A stretch of 64,000 nt of DNA, from the NCBI RefSeq assembly GCF_028737205.1, contig NZ_JAQZAL010000010.1:1-64000 (forward strand). Direction: 5' to 3'. This DNA comes from Actinomycetospora lutea (GTDB lineage Bacteria; Actinomycetota; Actinomycetes; Mycobacteriales; Pseudonocardiaceae). Below are positions 9,123 to 17,943 of the stretch, piece after piece; within the stretch, counting starts at the first letter, position 1; each line of letters opens with the position of its first letter. The notes beneath the pieces are model-generated. The model made no database searches. It was given only the letters and a program-made list of their open reading frames with translations, and had not been told where the DNA came from. The position numbers were made by a program, and so were the translations under genes.

Positions 9123-11234
9123 ATGGCCGGGCCTCCTGCGCAGGGCGTCACGACGCACTGCCCGTACTGCTCGCTGCAGTGCGCGATGACGCTGACCCCG
9201 CGCGAGGACGGCGCCGGCCCGGTGCTCGAGGTGACCGGCGCGGCGTTCCCGACCAACCGCGGGGGCCTGTGCGAGAAGGGGCTGTCGTCCGCGGAGCTCC
9301 TCGCGCACCCCGACCGCCTGACCACCCCGCTGGTCCGCGACGCCCGCGACGAGCCGTTCCGCGCGGCGGGCTGGGACGAGGCGCTGCACCGGATCGCCGA
9401 CGGCCTCACCGTCGCCCAGGAGCGCCACGGCCCGGACGCCGCGGGCCTGTTCGGCGGCGGCGGGATGACCAACGAGAAGGCCTACCAGGCCGGCAAGTTC
9501 GCGCGGGTGGCCCTGCGCAGCGCGTCGATCGACTACAACGGCCGCTTCTGCATGTCGTCGGCCGCCGCGGCCGCGACCAGGGCGTTCGGGATCGACCGCG
9601 GCATGCCGTTCCCCCTCGCCGACCTCGCCCGCGCGGACACGGTGCTGCTCGTCGGCTCCAACCCCGCCGACGTCATGCCGCCCGCGATGCGGTGGTTCGC
9701 CGAGGGGCGCGAGCGCGGCGCGCAGCACGTCGTCGTCGACCCCCGCCGCACCGCCACCGCGGCCGCGTCCGACGTGCACCTCCAGCCGGTGCCCGGCACG
9801 GACCTCGCGCTGGCGAACGGCCTGCTGCACCTCGCCGTGCGCCACCGGCTCGTCGACACCGCCTACATCGCCGAGCGGACCACCGGCTGGCCGGCCCTCA
9901 GGCGCGCGGTGCGCCAGTACTGGCCCGACCGGGTCGAGCGGATCACCGGTGTCCCGGTGCCGGCGATGGAGCGCGCGATCCGGGTGCTCGCCGCGTCCCG
10001 GGCGACGATGATCCTCTCCGGCCGCGGCGCCGAGCAGCACGCGAAGGGCTCGGACACCGCGCTCGCGTGGATCAACCTCGCGCTCGCGCTCGGCCTGCCG
10101 GGCCGCCCGCACGCCGGCTGGGCGACGATGACGGGCCAGGGCAACGGGCAGGGCGGGCGGGAGCACGGGCTGAAGGCCGACCAGCTGCCCGGCTACCGGC
10201 GGCTCGCCGACCCCGCGGCGCGCGCCCACGTCGCCGGCGTCTGGGGCGTCGACCCCGAGGAGCTCCCGGCGCCCGGCGTCTCGGCCTACGAGATGCTCGA
10301 CCGCCTCGGCACCGCCGGCGGGGTCCGCGCGCTGCTGGTCATGGCGTCGAACGTCGCGGTCTCCGCGCCGCACGCCGCGCACGTGCGCGAACGCCTGCAG
10401 AGCCTGGACTTCCTCGCCGTCACCGACATCTTCCTGTCCGAGACCGCCGAGCTCGCCGACGTCGTCCTGCCCACCACCCAGTGGGCCGAGGAGAACGGGA
10501 CGATGACCAACGTCGAGGGCCGGGTCCTGCGCCGACGCCGCGCCACCGACGCGCCCGACGGCCCGCGCAGCGACCTCACCGTGCTCGCCGACCTCGCCGG
10601 GCGTCTCGGGCGCGGCACCTTCGACGACGACCCGCGCACCGTCTTCGAGGAGCTGCGCCGGGCCAGCGCCGGCGGCACGGCCGACTACGCGGGCGTCACC
10701 TGGGAGCGCATCGACGCCGAGGACGGCGTGTTCTGGCCGTGCCCGTCGACCGACCACGACGGCACGCCCCGGCTCTTCGCCGACGGGTTCGCGACCCCCG
10801 ACGGGCGGGCCCGCTTCCACGTCGTGCACCACCGCGACGCCGCCGAGCTGCCCGACGACGAGTACCCGTACCGCCTGACCACCGGCCGCAGCCGCGCGCA
10901 CTACCAGTCGGGCACGCAGACGCGGCGCACCAAGGCCCTGCTCGACGCCGAGCCCGAGCCCGCCGTCGAGGTCCACCCCGACCTCGCCGCCCGGCTCGGC
11001 GTCGGCGAGGGCGGCGACCTGCTGCTGCGCACCCGGAGGGGCAGCGCCCGCCTGCGTGCGCACCTGACGACCGACGTGCGCCCCGACACCGTCTTCGCCC
11101 CGTTCCACTGGGCGGGCGAGCAGACGATCAACGACCTCACCAACCCGGCGCTGGACCCCGTCTCGCGGATGCCGGAGTTCAAGGTGTGCGCGGTCGCCCT
11201 GGAGGCCGCCGGGCAGCGCGAGGGGAGCCGATGA
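9123..11234 (+). CDS. nasC: Assimilatory nitrate reductase catalytic subunit (Mo-bisMGD)
   Basis: A 703-residue cytoplasmic molybdopterin oxidoreductase that reduces nitrate to nitrite for nitrogen assimilation. The N-terminal [4Fe-4S] motif is C13-x2-C16-x3-C20-x29-C50. The Mo ligand region DYNGRFCMSSAAAA holds C143, the cysteine ligand type of Nas/Nap-like enzymes. Molybdopterin contacts follow (LLVGSNPADVMPP, GRGAEQHAKGSDT, GQGNGQGGREHG) and a C-terminal dinucleotide-binding domain (LTTGRSRAHYQSGTQTRR). There is no Tat signal, consistent with an assimilatory enzyme. It is coupled by an ATGA overlap to the electron-transfer gene. The Bacillus name nasC is used by analogy; other systems call the catalytic subunit nasA or narB. 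Confidence 0.9.
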   Translation: MAGPPAQGVTTHCPYCSLQCAMTLTPREDGAGPVLEVTGAAFPTNRGGLCEKGLSSAELLAHPDRLTTPLVRDARDEPFRAAGWDEALHRIADGLTVAQERHGPDAAGLFGGGGMTNEKAYQAGKFARVALRSASIDYNGRFCMSSAAAAATRAFGIDRGMPFPLADLARADTVLLVGSNPADVMPPAMRWFAEGRERGAQHVVVDPRRTATAAASDVHLQPVPGTDLALANGLLHLAVRHRLVDTAYIAERTTGWPALRRAVRQYWPDRVERITGVPVPAMERAIRVLAASRATMILSGRGAEQHAKGSDTALAWINLALALGLPGRPHAGWATMTGQGNGQGGREHGLKADQLPGYRRLADPAARAHVAGVWGVDPEELPAPGVSAYEMLDRLGTAGGVRALLVMASNVAVSAPHAAHVRERLQSLDFLAVTDIFLSETAELADVVLPTTQWAEENGTMTNVEGRVLRRRRATDAPDGPRSDLTVLADLAGRLGRGTFDDDPRTVFEELRRASAGGTADYAGVTWERIDAEDGVFWPCPSTDHDGTPRLFADGFATPDGRARFHVVHHRDAAELPDDEYPYRLTTGRSRAHYQSGTQTRRTKALLDAEPEPAVEVHPDLAARLGVGEGGDLLLRTRRGSARLRAHLTTDVRPDTVFAPFHWAGEQTINDLTNPALDPVSRMPEFKVCAVALEAAGQREGSR

Positions 11235-12871
11235 CGCCCGCGCGCCTCGTGGTCGTCGGCAATGGGATGGCCGGCGCCCGCCTCCTCGAGGAGGTCCTCG
11301 CGCGCGGCGGCGGCGACCGGTACACGATCACCGTCTTCGGCGACGAGCCCCACGGCGGCTACAACCGCATCCTGCTCTCCGAGGTGCTCGCCGCCGGCGG
11401 CGCCGAGGACTCCGACGAGCTCTTCCTCAACCCCCACGACTGGTACGACGACCACGGGATCACGCTGCACGCGGGCGTGCGGATCGTGCGCGTCGACCGG
11501 CGCGAGAAGGTCGTCCTCGGCGACGACGGGTCGGTGACGCCGTACGACGTGCTCGTCCTGGCCACCGGCAGCCGCTCGTTCTTCCCGCCGATCGAGGGTC
11601 TGTGGGCGTCGCCGAGCGCCCTGACGCCCGGGGTCTTCGGGTTCCGCTCGCTCGACGACGTGACCGCACTGCTCGCGCACGTCCGCCGGCCGCGGACCGC
11701 GGTGGTCGTCGGGGGCGGGCTGCTCGGCCTCGAGGCCGCGGCGGGCCTGCAGGCGCACGGCGCCGCGGTCCACGTGGTGCACCCCACCGAGGTGCTGATG
11801 GACCAGCAGCTCGGCGCCGAGGCGGCGGGGGTGCTGCGCGGCACCCTCGAGCAGCGGGGGCTGCACCTGCACCTCGGGGTGCGGGCGAGCGAGATCCTGA
11901 CATCGGATGGCAGCGTCTCCGGCGTCCGCTTCACCGACGGCTCCGAGCTCGCCGCCGACACGGTCGTCGTCACCGCGGGCGTCCGGCCCAACGTCGGGCT
12001 CGCCGCGGCCGCCGGGCTCACCACGCAGGCCGCGATCGTCGTGGACGACACGCTGCGCTCGGTCGACGACGAGGCCGTCCACGCCGTCGGCGAGTGCGCG
12101 CAGCACCGCGGCGAGGTCTACGGGGTCGTCGCCCCGCTATGGGAGCAGGCCGCGGTGCTCGCCGACGTGCTCACCGGCGCGGACCCGGCCGCCGCGTACC
12201 GGGGCTCGCGCCTGGCGACGAAGCTGAAGGTCGCGGGCGTCGAGGTCGCGCAGATGGGTCTCCGCGCGCCCGAGCGGTCCTCCGACGAGGTCGTGCGCTA
12301 CGCCGCGAGCGGGCGCGGCGTGCACCAGAGCCTCGTCATCCGCGACGGCGCGCTGGTCGGCGCGACGCTGGTCGGCGACGTCAGCAGGGTCGCGGCGCTG
12401 ACCCAGGCGCTCGACAGCCGGTCGGCGCTGCCCGCGGACCGCGCGCAGCTGCTCTTCGACCTCGGCGCGCCCGGGGCCGGCGCAGTCGCCGACCTGCCCG
12501 ACGACGCCCGCGTCTGCCAGTGCAACCGGGTCTCCAAGGGCGACCTCCTGGCGTGCGTGGCGCGCGGCGCCGACTCGGTGGCGGCCTGCGCGGCCGCGAC
12601 CCGCGCGGGGACCGGCTGTGGGTCCTGCCAGCCGCTGGTGAAGGAGATCGTCGAGGCGGCGCTCGAGGCGGAGGGCCCCGAGGACCCGATCGTCGTGGGC
12701 GGCGTGACCTCGCCCGACCAGCTGCGCCACATCGCCGACGTCGCCGAACGCCACGACGTCCCGGTGGTCGAGCTCCTCGGCGGGTCCGGCGTCGCGTTGC
12801 GCGGCGTGCCCCCGGCCACGCGGCGGGCGCTGCGCGAGGACCTCGACCGGTGGGTCCCCCGCGCGCCGTGA
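11231..12871 (+). CDS. nasB: Nitrate reductase electron-transfer subunit: FAD/NAD(P) oxidoreductase with BFD-like [2Fe-2S] domain
   Basis: A 546-residue NirB/NasB-like protein that should pass electrons from NAD(P)H to the catalytic subunit. It starts with an FAD Rossmann motif (VVVGNGMAGARLL), has a second NAD(P) motif VVVGGGLLGLEAAAGLQ (about 159-175), a pyridine-nucleotide-disulfide-reductase-like core, and a BFD-type cluster site C429-x-C431 ... C463-GS-C466. The C-terminus continues into GGVTSPDQLRHIADVAERHDVPV, which resembles one ferredoxin-like half domain of sirohaem nitrite reductases, then stops. The sirohaem/[4Fe-4S] catalytic part of NirB (about 800 residues) is absent. This fits an electron-transfer role rather than a nitrite reductase. 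Confidence 0.85.
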   Translation: MTPARLVVVGNGMAGARLLEEVLARGGGDRYTITVFGDEPHGGYNRILLSEVLAAGGAEDSDELFLNPHDWYDDHGITLHAGVRIVRVDRREKVVLGDDGSVTPYDVLVLATGSRSFFPPIEGLWASPSALTPGVFGFRSLDDVTALLAHVRRPRTAVVVGGGLLGLEAAAGLQAHGAAVHVVHPTEVLMDQQLGAEAAGVLRGTLEQRGLHLHLGVRASEILTSDGSVSGVRFTDGSELAADTVVVTAGVRPNVGLAAAAGLTTQAAIVVDDTLRSVDDEAVHAVGECAQHRGEVYGVVAPLWEQAAVLADVLTGADPAAAYRGSRLATKLKVAGVEVAQMGLRAPERSSDEVVRYAASGRGVHQSLVIRDGALVGATLVGDVSRVAALTQALDSRSALPADRAQLLFDLGAPGAGAVADLPDDARVCQCNRVSKGDLLACVARGADSVAACAAATRAGTGCGSCQPLVKEIVEAALEAEGPEDPIVVGGVTSPDQLRHIADVAERHDVPVVELLGGSGVALRGVPPATRRALREDLDRWVPRAP

Positions 12872-12888
12872 CGCGCGAGGATGGCGTC

Positions 12889-13707
12889 ATGCCGACGGTG
12901 CCGCGGTTCCTCGAGGAGATCACCCAGCACACGAAGGGCTTCGCCGACGCCGTCCGGGCCGCCGGCCACGACGCGCCGGTGCCGTCCTGTCCGGACTGGA
13001 CCGTGCGCGACCTCGCCGACCACCTCGGCGGCGTCCACCGCTGGTGCACCGTGACCGTCGGCAACCCGGGGACGAAGCTCCAGCGCCGCGGGGCGACCAC
13101 CCCGCCGATGCCCGACGACGAGTCCGAGGTGTCGCTCTGGCTGCTCGAGGGCGCCGCCGCGCTCGTGCAGGCGATCCGCGACGCCGGCGAGGACACGCTC
13201 GTGGGCGGCTTCGGCGGCCCGGTGCCGGTGTCGTTCTGGGCGCGGCGGCAGTGCCACGAGACGCTCGTGCACCGGGCCGACGCCGAGATCGCCGCGGGGG
13301 TGCTGCCGCTCACCGACGTCGACCCGGTGATCGCGGCGGACGCCGTCGACGAGCACCTGGAGATGGTCGCGAGGGGCGCGAAGCGGCGGCCCGACCTGCG
13401 CGCCGACGGCGCCACGCTGCACCTGCACGCCACCGACGAGGGGCTCGGCGAGGACCGGACACGAAGCAATCAGGGGAGCACGCCGATAGGGGAGCTGGAC
13501 CATCGGCTCGGTGAGTGGGTCGTGACCCTCGGCGCCGACGGCCCGACGATCGAGCACGCGCACCGCAAGAGCGACACCGCCGTGCGCGGCCCCGCGCGGG
13601 CCCTGCTCACCGTGCTCACGGCCCGCGAGGGCCCCGAGGTCGCCGGTGTCGACGTCCTCGGGGCCCCGGACCTGCTCACGCGGTGGCGCGAGCACGGCGC
13701 GGTCTGA
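12889..13707 (+). CDS. Maleylpyruvate isomerase family mycothiol-dependent enzyme
   Basis: A 272-residue DinB-fold protein of the mycothiol-dependent maleylpyruvate isomerase family. The N-terminal four-helix domain carries a metal-site-like pattern: VPSCPDWTVRDLADHLGGVHRW near residues 29-49 and RRQCHETLVHRADAE near 120-135. A C-terminal SCP2-like part follows. Residues about 190-206 (TRSNQGSTPIGELDHR) are encoded by a 49-bp dispersed element that also occurs in an unrelated gene at 62982-63030. This is an in-frame insertion between the two domains. The substrate is unknown; the family includes aromatic-ring catabolic isomerases and mycothiol S-transferases. Confidence 0.85.
   Translation: MPTVPRFLEEITQHTKGFADAVRAAGHDAPVPSCPDWTVRDLADHLGGVHRWCTVTVGNPGTKLQRRGATTPPMPDDESEVSLWLLEGAAALVQAIRDAGEDTLVGGFGGPVPVSFWARRQCHETLVHRADAEIAAGVLPLTDVDPVIAADAVDEHLEMVARGAKRRPDLRADGATLHLHATDEGLGEDRTRSNQGSTPIGELDHRLGEWVVTLGADGPTIEHAHRKSDTAVRGPARALLTVLTAREGPEVAGVDVLGAPDLLTRWREHGAV
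13458..13506 (+). repeat. 49-bp dispersed element, copy A (inside the maleylpyruvate-isomerase-family gene)
   Basis: It begins GACACGAAGC and ends GAGCTGGACCATCGG. It matches copy B (62982-63030, minus strand) at 45 of 49 positions without gaps; the differences are at element positions 11, 20, 30 and 31. Both copies are read in the same codon phase, giving TRSNQGSTPIGELDHR here and TRSDQGGTPRGELDHR in copy B. The host genes are unrelated, so homology of the proteins does not explain the match. Confidence 0.9.
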
Positions 13708-14143
13708 TCAGAGGGTGCCGGTGAAGACGGCCGCGTCGTGGTCGAACGACGGGGTGACGTCGACCTGGGCCTCGCCGCTGTTCGTCGTGGTGGAGAACGC
13801 GACGTCGTAGGTCATGCTGCGGCCGGGCTGCAGCTGGTTCTGCGGAGGCATGCCCGACTCGGCGTCGACGATCTGGGTGGCCGGGCCGCCGCCGGTGCTC
13901 ATGGCGGCGTGGAGCAGCACGGGGTCGAACGCGGCGCCGGTGTTGTTCGTGACCCGGACGGTGACGCTGTAGGCGTCGGGGTTGGTGTTCCCGGCGGCGT
14001 AGCGGGAGGGCTCGTAGGCCGTCGGCGCGCTCACGGTGACCGCGAGGCCGTCGGCGTAGGTGAAGGTCTGCCCGAACGCGACGGCGGAGGTCGCCGGCGC
14101 CGGGGTGCCGGCGGGTGCGCGGTGGCGGCTGGACGACGGTCAT
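13708..14143 (-). pseudogene. DUF4352-like secreted/telokin-type protein, frameshifted near its start
   Basis: The body encodes an immunoglobulin-like DUF4352-type domain (FGQTFTYADGLAVTVSAPTAYEPS, VTVRVTNNTGAAFDPVLL, PGRSMTYDVAFSTTT). In its own frame no start codon exists upstream of the internal GTG at 14034, although conserved sequence extends at least 25 codons further back. An ATG at 14143 with GGGGGA upstream gives MTVVQPPP in another frame. Dropping one C at 14119 joins this to APAGTPAPATSAVAFGQTF. The 436-nt span is a multiple of three plus one. Usual relatives have a signal peptide or lipobox, which is missing here. It may be a real lesion or a base error; a short version from 14034 is the alternative. 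Confidence 0.6.
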
Positions 14144-14303
14144 GGCGGTGGATCCCCCGACGAGATGAGTGGTGGCCGCCGATCGGCGGTCCTGCCGCCC
14201 ATGTCGTCGGGGGTCCTCTGCCGTGAGCACCCGTCACCGGAACGAGGGAGGGTGTGCGCAGGCCGCCGTCGTCCACGGTCTCCGCGCGGATGCCGAGAAC
14301 TGT

Positions 14304-15251
14304 TCAGAGCGTGAGCACGAGCTTGCCGAACGTCGAGCCCTTCTCCAGTTCGCGGTGTGCCGACGCCGCGTCCTCGAGCGGGAAGGTGCCCGCGACGCGC
14401 ACGGTCAGCGCGCCCTCCGCCATGAGCCGGGCGATGCCGGTGAGGGCGACCCCGTCGGGCTCGACGAGGAAGTCGGTGATCCGCTTGCCCTCCGCGTGCG
14501 CCTGCTCCGTGAGCCCCGCGGGCACGCCGGAGGGCACGCAGACGAGCAGCCCGCCGGGGCGCATCACGGCGAGCGAGGCCGGGCCGTTGATCTCGGTGAG
14601 GTCGACCGCGACGTCGATGTCGCGGGTCGCCTGCGCGATCTCCTGCGTGTGGTGGTCGATGGCCTCGTCGAGGCCCAGGGCGGCGAGGTCGGCGTGCTTG
14701 CCCGCCGACGCCGTCCCGATGACGTACGCCCCCCGCGTCTTCGCGATCTGCACGGCGAGGTGCCCGACGCCCCCACCGGCCGCGTGGACGAGGACGCGCT
14801 GGTCGCGCTGCACGTCGGCGGCGTCGACGACGATCTGCCAGGCGGTCAGCGCGGCGAGCGGGGTCGCCGCGGCGGTGATGTCGTCGACGCCGTCGGGGAT
14901 GTGTGCGAAGTGCCGGGACGGGGCGGTGACGTACTCGCCGTAGCCGCCGGCCTGGCGCGGGAACCAGGGCATGCCGAACACCCGGTCGCCCACGGCGAAC
15001 CGCGTGACGCCCATGCCCACCGCGTCGACGACCCCGGCGACGTCCCAGCCGACCGTGAACGGCGGCGCGGTCATGTCCCCGCCGGCCGAGCCGAGCCCGG
15101 CGCCGCCGGCCCGGACCTTGGTGTCCACCGGGTTCACGCCCGCCGCCGTCACGCGCACCCGGATCTCGGTCGGGATCGGCTCGGGGACCGGGGCGTCGGT
15201 GACGTGCAGGACCTCGGGTCCGCCGGCCGTGTCCTGGGTGATGCGGCGCAT
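14304..15251 (-). CDS. NADP-dependent oxidoreductase, zinc-independent MDR / quinone-reductase-like
   Basis: A 315-residue medium-chain dehydrogenase/reductase of the quinone oxidoreductase type. It has the GroES-like N-terminal domain (AAGVNPVDTKVRAG, GWDVAGVVDAVG) and a Rossmann domain with VLVHAAGGGVGHLAVQIAKTRGAYVIGTAS (about 147-176). No zinc-binding cysteines are seen. I chose ATG 15251, which gives MRRITQD, over an ATG 11 codons upstream because the family starts here. It is divergent from valS with an 83-bp spacer. It probably reduces alpha,beta-unsaturated carbonyls or quinones with NADPH. Confidence 0.85.
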   Translation of the reverse strand: MRRITQDTAGGPEVLHVTDAPVPEPIPTEIRVRVTAAGVNPVDTKVRAGGAGLGSAGGDMTAPPFTVGWDVAGVVDAVGMGVTRFAVGDRVFGMPWFPRQAGGYGEYVTAPSRHFAHIPDGVDDITAAATPLAALTAWQIVVDAADVQRDQRVLVHAAGGGVGHLAVQIAKTRGAYVIGTASAGKHADLAALGLDEAIDHHTQEIAQATRDIDVAVDLTEINGPASLAVMRPGGLLVCVPSGVPAGLTEQAHAEGKRITDFLVEPDGVALTGIARLMAEGALTVRVAGTFPLEDAASAHRELEKGSTFGKLVLTL

Positions 15252-15319
15252 GGTCCCGGCGTGCCCGGGCAGGCTGGTACGCACACCCGTGAGCAGGCCG
15301 GAAGTCGCGTGAGGTCGAT

Positions 15320-15335
15320 TAGTAAACTGGTGTGA
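15320..15335 (+). promoter_or_regulatory. Probable valS promoter -10 element, near-leaderless transcript
   Basis: TAGTAA at 15320-15325 is an AT-rich hexamer in otherwise GC-rich DNA. It lies 9 bases before the valS ATG (15335), so transcription would start at or next to the start codon. No Shine-Dalgarno sequence is visible. No clear -35 box was found. Confidence 0.45.
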
Positions 15336-17929
15336 TGGTGCAGTCCGACCCCGGCACGCGCGTGCCCGAGAAGCCGACCCTCGACGGCCTCGAGGACCGG
15401 TGGGCGCGCGTATGGGCCGACGAGGGCACCTACGCGTTCGACCGCTCCGCGACGCGCGAGCAGGTGTTCTCCGTCGACACCCCGCCGCCGACGGTGTCCG
15501 GGTCGCTGCACGTCGGGCACGTGTTCAGCTACACGCACACCGACATCGTCGCCCGCTTCCAGCGCATGCGCGGCAAGAAGGTCTTCTACCCCATGGGGTG
15601 GGACGACAACGGCCTGCCCACCGAACGCCGCGTGCAGAACTACTACGGCGTGCGCTGCGAGCCGAGCCTGCCGTACGACCCGGACTTCACCCCGCCCGAG
15701 AAGCCCGGCAAGCAGCAGATCGCGGTGTCGCGCCGGAACTTCGTCGAGCTCTGCGAGACGCTCACCGCCGAGGACGAGAAGGCGTTCGAGGCGCTGTGGC
15801 GGCGCAACGGCCTGTCGGTCGACTGGTCGCACGGCTACCAGACGATCGACGCCCGGGCCCGCGCGATCAGCCAGCGCGCGTTCCTGCGCAACGTCGAGCG
15901 CGGCCAGGCGTACGTGTCGATGGCCCCGACGCTGTGGGACGTCACCTTCCGCACCGCGGTCGCCCAGGCCGAGCTCGAGGACCGCGAGCACACCGGCGCC
16001 TGGCACCGGATCGCCTACCACCAGGGAGAGCGGAGCGACGGGGGATCCCACGGTGCGCAGGACGTCTTCATCGAGACGACCCGCCCCGAGCTGATCCCCG
16101 CGTGCATCGCGCTGGTCGCGCACCCCGACGACGAGCGCTACCGGGCGCTGTTCGGGACGACGGTGCGCTCGCCGCTGTTCGACGTCGAGATCCCCGTGCT
16201 CGCGCACCCGGCGGCCGAGATGGAGCGCGGCGCCGGCATCGCGATGTGCTGCACGTTCGGTGACCTCACCGACGTGCAGTGGTGGCGCGAGCTCGACCTG
16301 CCCAACCGCACGGTGATCAACCGCGACGGCCGCCTGCTGCGCGACGTCCCCGAGTGGATCACCTCGGAGCAGGGCCGGAAACGCTACGAGGAGATCGCCG
16401 GCGCGACGGTGCACACCGCCAAGGAGCGGATCGTCGCGATGCTCCAGGAGACCGGCGAGCTCGACGGCGACGTCCGCCCCGTCACGCGACCGGTGAAGTT
16501 CTACGAGAAGGGCGACAAGCCGCTCGAGATCGTCTCCAGCCGCCAGTGGTACATCCGCAACGGCGGGCGCGAGGCCACCATGCGCGACGAGATGATCGCC
16601 CGCGGCCAGGAGCTGCAGTGGCACCCCGAGTACATGCGCCACCGCTACGAGGACTGGGTGCGCGGGCTCAACGGCGACTGGCTGGTCAGCCGCCAGCGCT
16701 TCTTCGGCGTCCCGGTGCCGGTCTGGTACCGCCTCGACGACGAGGGCGAGGTCCGGCCCGACCAGGTCCTCACGCCCACCGACGACGCGCTGCCCGTCGA
16801 CCCCTCCACCGACGTCCCGCCCGGCTTCACCGCCGAGCAGCGTGACGTCCCCGGGGGGTTCACCGGCGACCCCGACATCCTCGACACCTGGGCCACCTCG
16901 TCGCTCACCCCGCAGATCGCGGGCATGTGGACCGTCGACGACGACCTGTTCTCGCGGGTCTTCCCGATGGACCTGCGGCCCCAGGCCCACGACATCATCC
17001 GCACCTGGCTGTTCTCCACGGTGCTGCGCAGCCACCTCGAGCACGACGCCCTGCCCTGGGCGCACGCCGCGCTCTCGGGCTGGATCCTCGACCCGGACCG
17101 CAAGAAGATGTCGAAGTCCAAGGGCAACGTCGTGACGCCCATGGGGCTGCTCGAGGAGTACGGCTCCGACGCCGTCCGGTACTGGGCCGCCGGCGGGCGC
17201 CCGGGCGTCGACACGGCCTTCGACCGCGGCCAGATGAAGGTCGGCCGGCGGCTCGCGATGAAGCTGCTCAACGCGTCGAAGTTCATCCTCGGCGTCGGGG
17301 TGCCGGCCGGTGAGCCCGACCTGTCGGCGGTGTCGACGCCGCTCGACCGTGCGCTGCTGGCCCGGCTCACCGAGGTCGTGCAGAAGGCCACCGCGGCGCT
17401 CGAGGGCTACGACTACGCGGTCGCGCTCGAGCTCACCGAGCAGTTCTTCTGGTTCTTCTGCGACGACTACCTCGAGCTGGTCAAGTCCCGCGCCTACGGC
17501 GAGTTCGACGAGGCCGGCCGCGACTCGGCGCGCGCCACGCTCGCGGCCGCGCTGCGGGTGCTCCAGCGGCTGTTCGCCCCGGTGCTGCCGTTCGTCGCCG
17601 AGGAGGTCTGGTCGTGGTGGCAGGAGGGCTCGGTCCACCGCGCCCCGTGGCCGGACATCCACGAGCTCGCGACCTCCGCCGAGGTCGACCCCCAGGTCCT
17701 GACCATCGCCTCCGACGTCATCGGCGGCATCCGTCGGGCGAAGTCGGAGCAGAAGCTCTCGATCCGCACCGAGGTCGAGAGCCTCTCGGTGCAGGCCGCG
17801 CCGGCCGCGCTCGAGGCGCTGCGCGAGGCCCTGTCCGACGTGCGCGCGGCGGGCCGCGTGCGCGACGTGGAGCTGGTCGTGTCCCCGGACGGCGAGCTGG
17901 TCACCACCGTCGGCGGTCCGACCGCCTGA
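15335..17929 (+). CDS. valS: Valyl-tRNA synthetase
   Basis: An 864-residue class I aminoacyl-tRNA synthetase that charges tRNA-Val. The HIGH signature is HVGH (59-62), the lysine signature is KMSKS (591-595), with an editing domain between them (ETTRPELIPACIALVAHPDD) and the anticodon-binding domain after about residue 660 (LELTEQFFWFFCDDYLELVK). It belongs to the shorter ValS type without the long C-terminal coiled coil. Residues about 231-241 (ERSDGGSHGAQ) form a loop just before the editing motif that looks like an in-frame insertion relative to the family. A GTG one codon upstream is an alternative start. Confidence 0.95.
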   Translation: MVQSDPGTRVPEKPTLDGLEDRWARVWADEGTYAFDRSATREQVFSVDTPPPTVSGSLHVGHVFSYTHTDIVARFQRMRGKKVFYPMGWDDNGLPTERRVQNYYGVRCEPSLPYDPDFTPPEKPGKQQIAVSRRNFVELCETLTAEDEKAFEALWRRNGLSVDWSHGYQTIDARARAISQRAFLRNVERGQAYVSMAPTLWDVTFRTAVAQAELEDREHTGAWHRIAYHQGERSDGGSHGAQDVFIETTRPELIPACIALVAHPDDERYRALFGTTVRSPLFDVEIPVLAHPAAEMERGAGIAMCCTFGDLTDVQWWRELDLPNRTVINRDGRLLRDVPEWITSEQGRKRYEEIAGATVHTAKERIVAMLQETGELDGDVRPVTRPVKFYEKGDKPLEIVSSRQWYIRNGGREATMRDEMIARGQELQWHPEYMRHRYEDWVRGLNGDWLVSRQRFFGVPVPVWYRLDDEGEVRPDQVLTPTDDALPVDPSTDVPPGFTAEQRDVPGGFTGDPDILDTWATSSLTPQIAGMWTVDDDLFSRVFPMDLRPQAHDIIRTWLFSTVLRSHLEHDALPWAHAALSGWILDPDRKKMSKSKGNVVTPMGLLEEYGSDAVRYWAAGGRPGVDTAFDRGQMKVGRRLAMKLLNASKFILGVGVPAGEPDLSAVSTPLDRALLARLTEVVQKATAALEGYDYAVALELTEQFFWFFCDDYLELVKSRAYGEFDEAGRDSARATLAAALRVLQRLFAPVLPFVAEEVWSWWQEGSVHRAPWPDIHELATSAEVDPQVLTIASDVIGGIRRAKSEQKLSIRTEVESLSVQAAPAALEALREALSDVRAAGRVRDVELVVSPDGELVTTVGGPTA

Positions 17930-17943
17930 CCGGCCCCGTCGGT

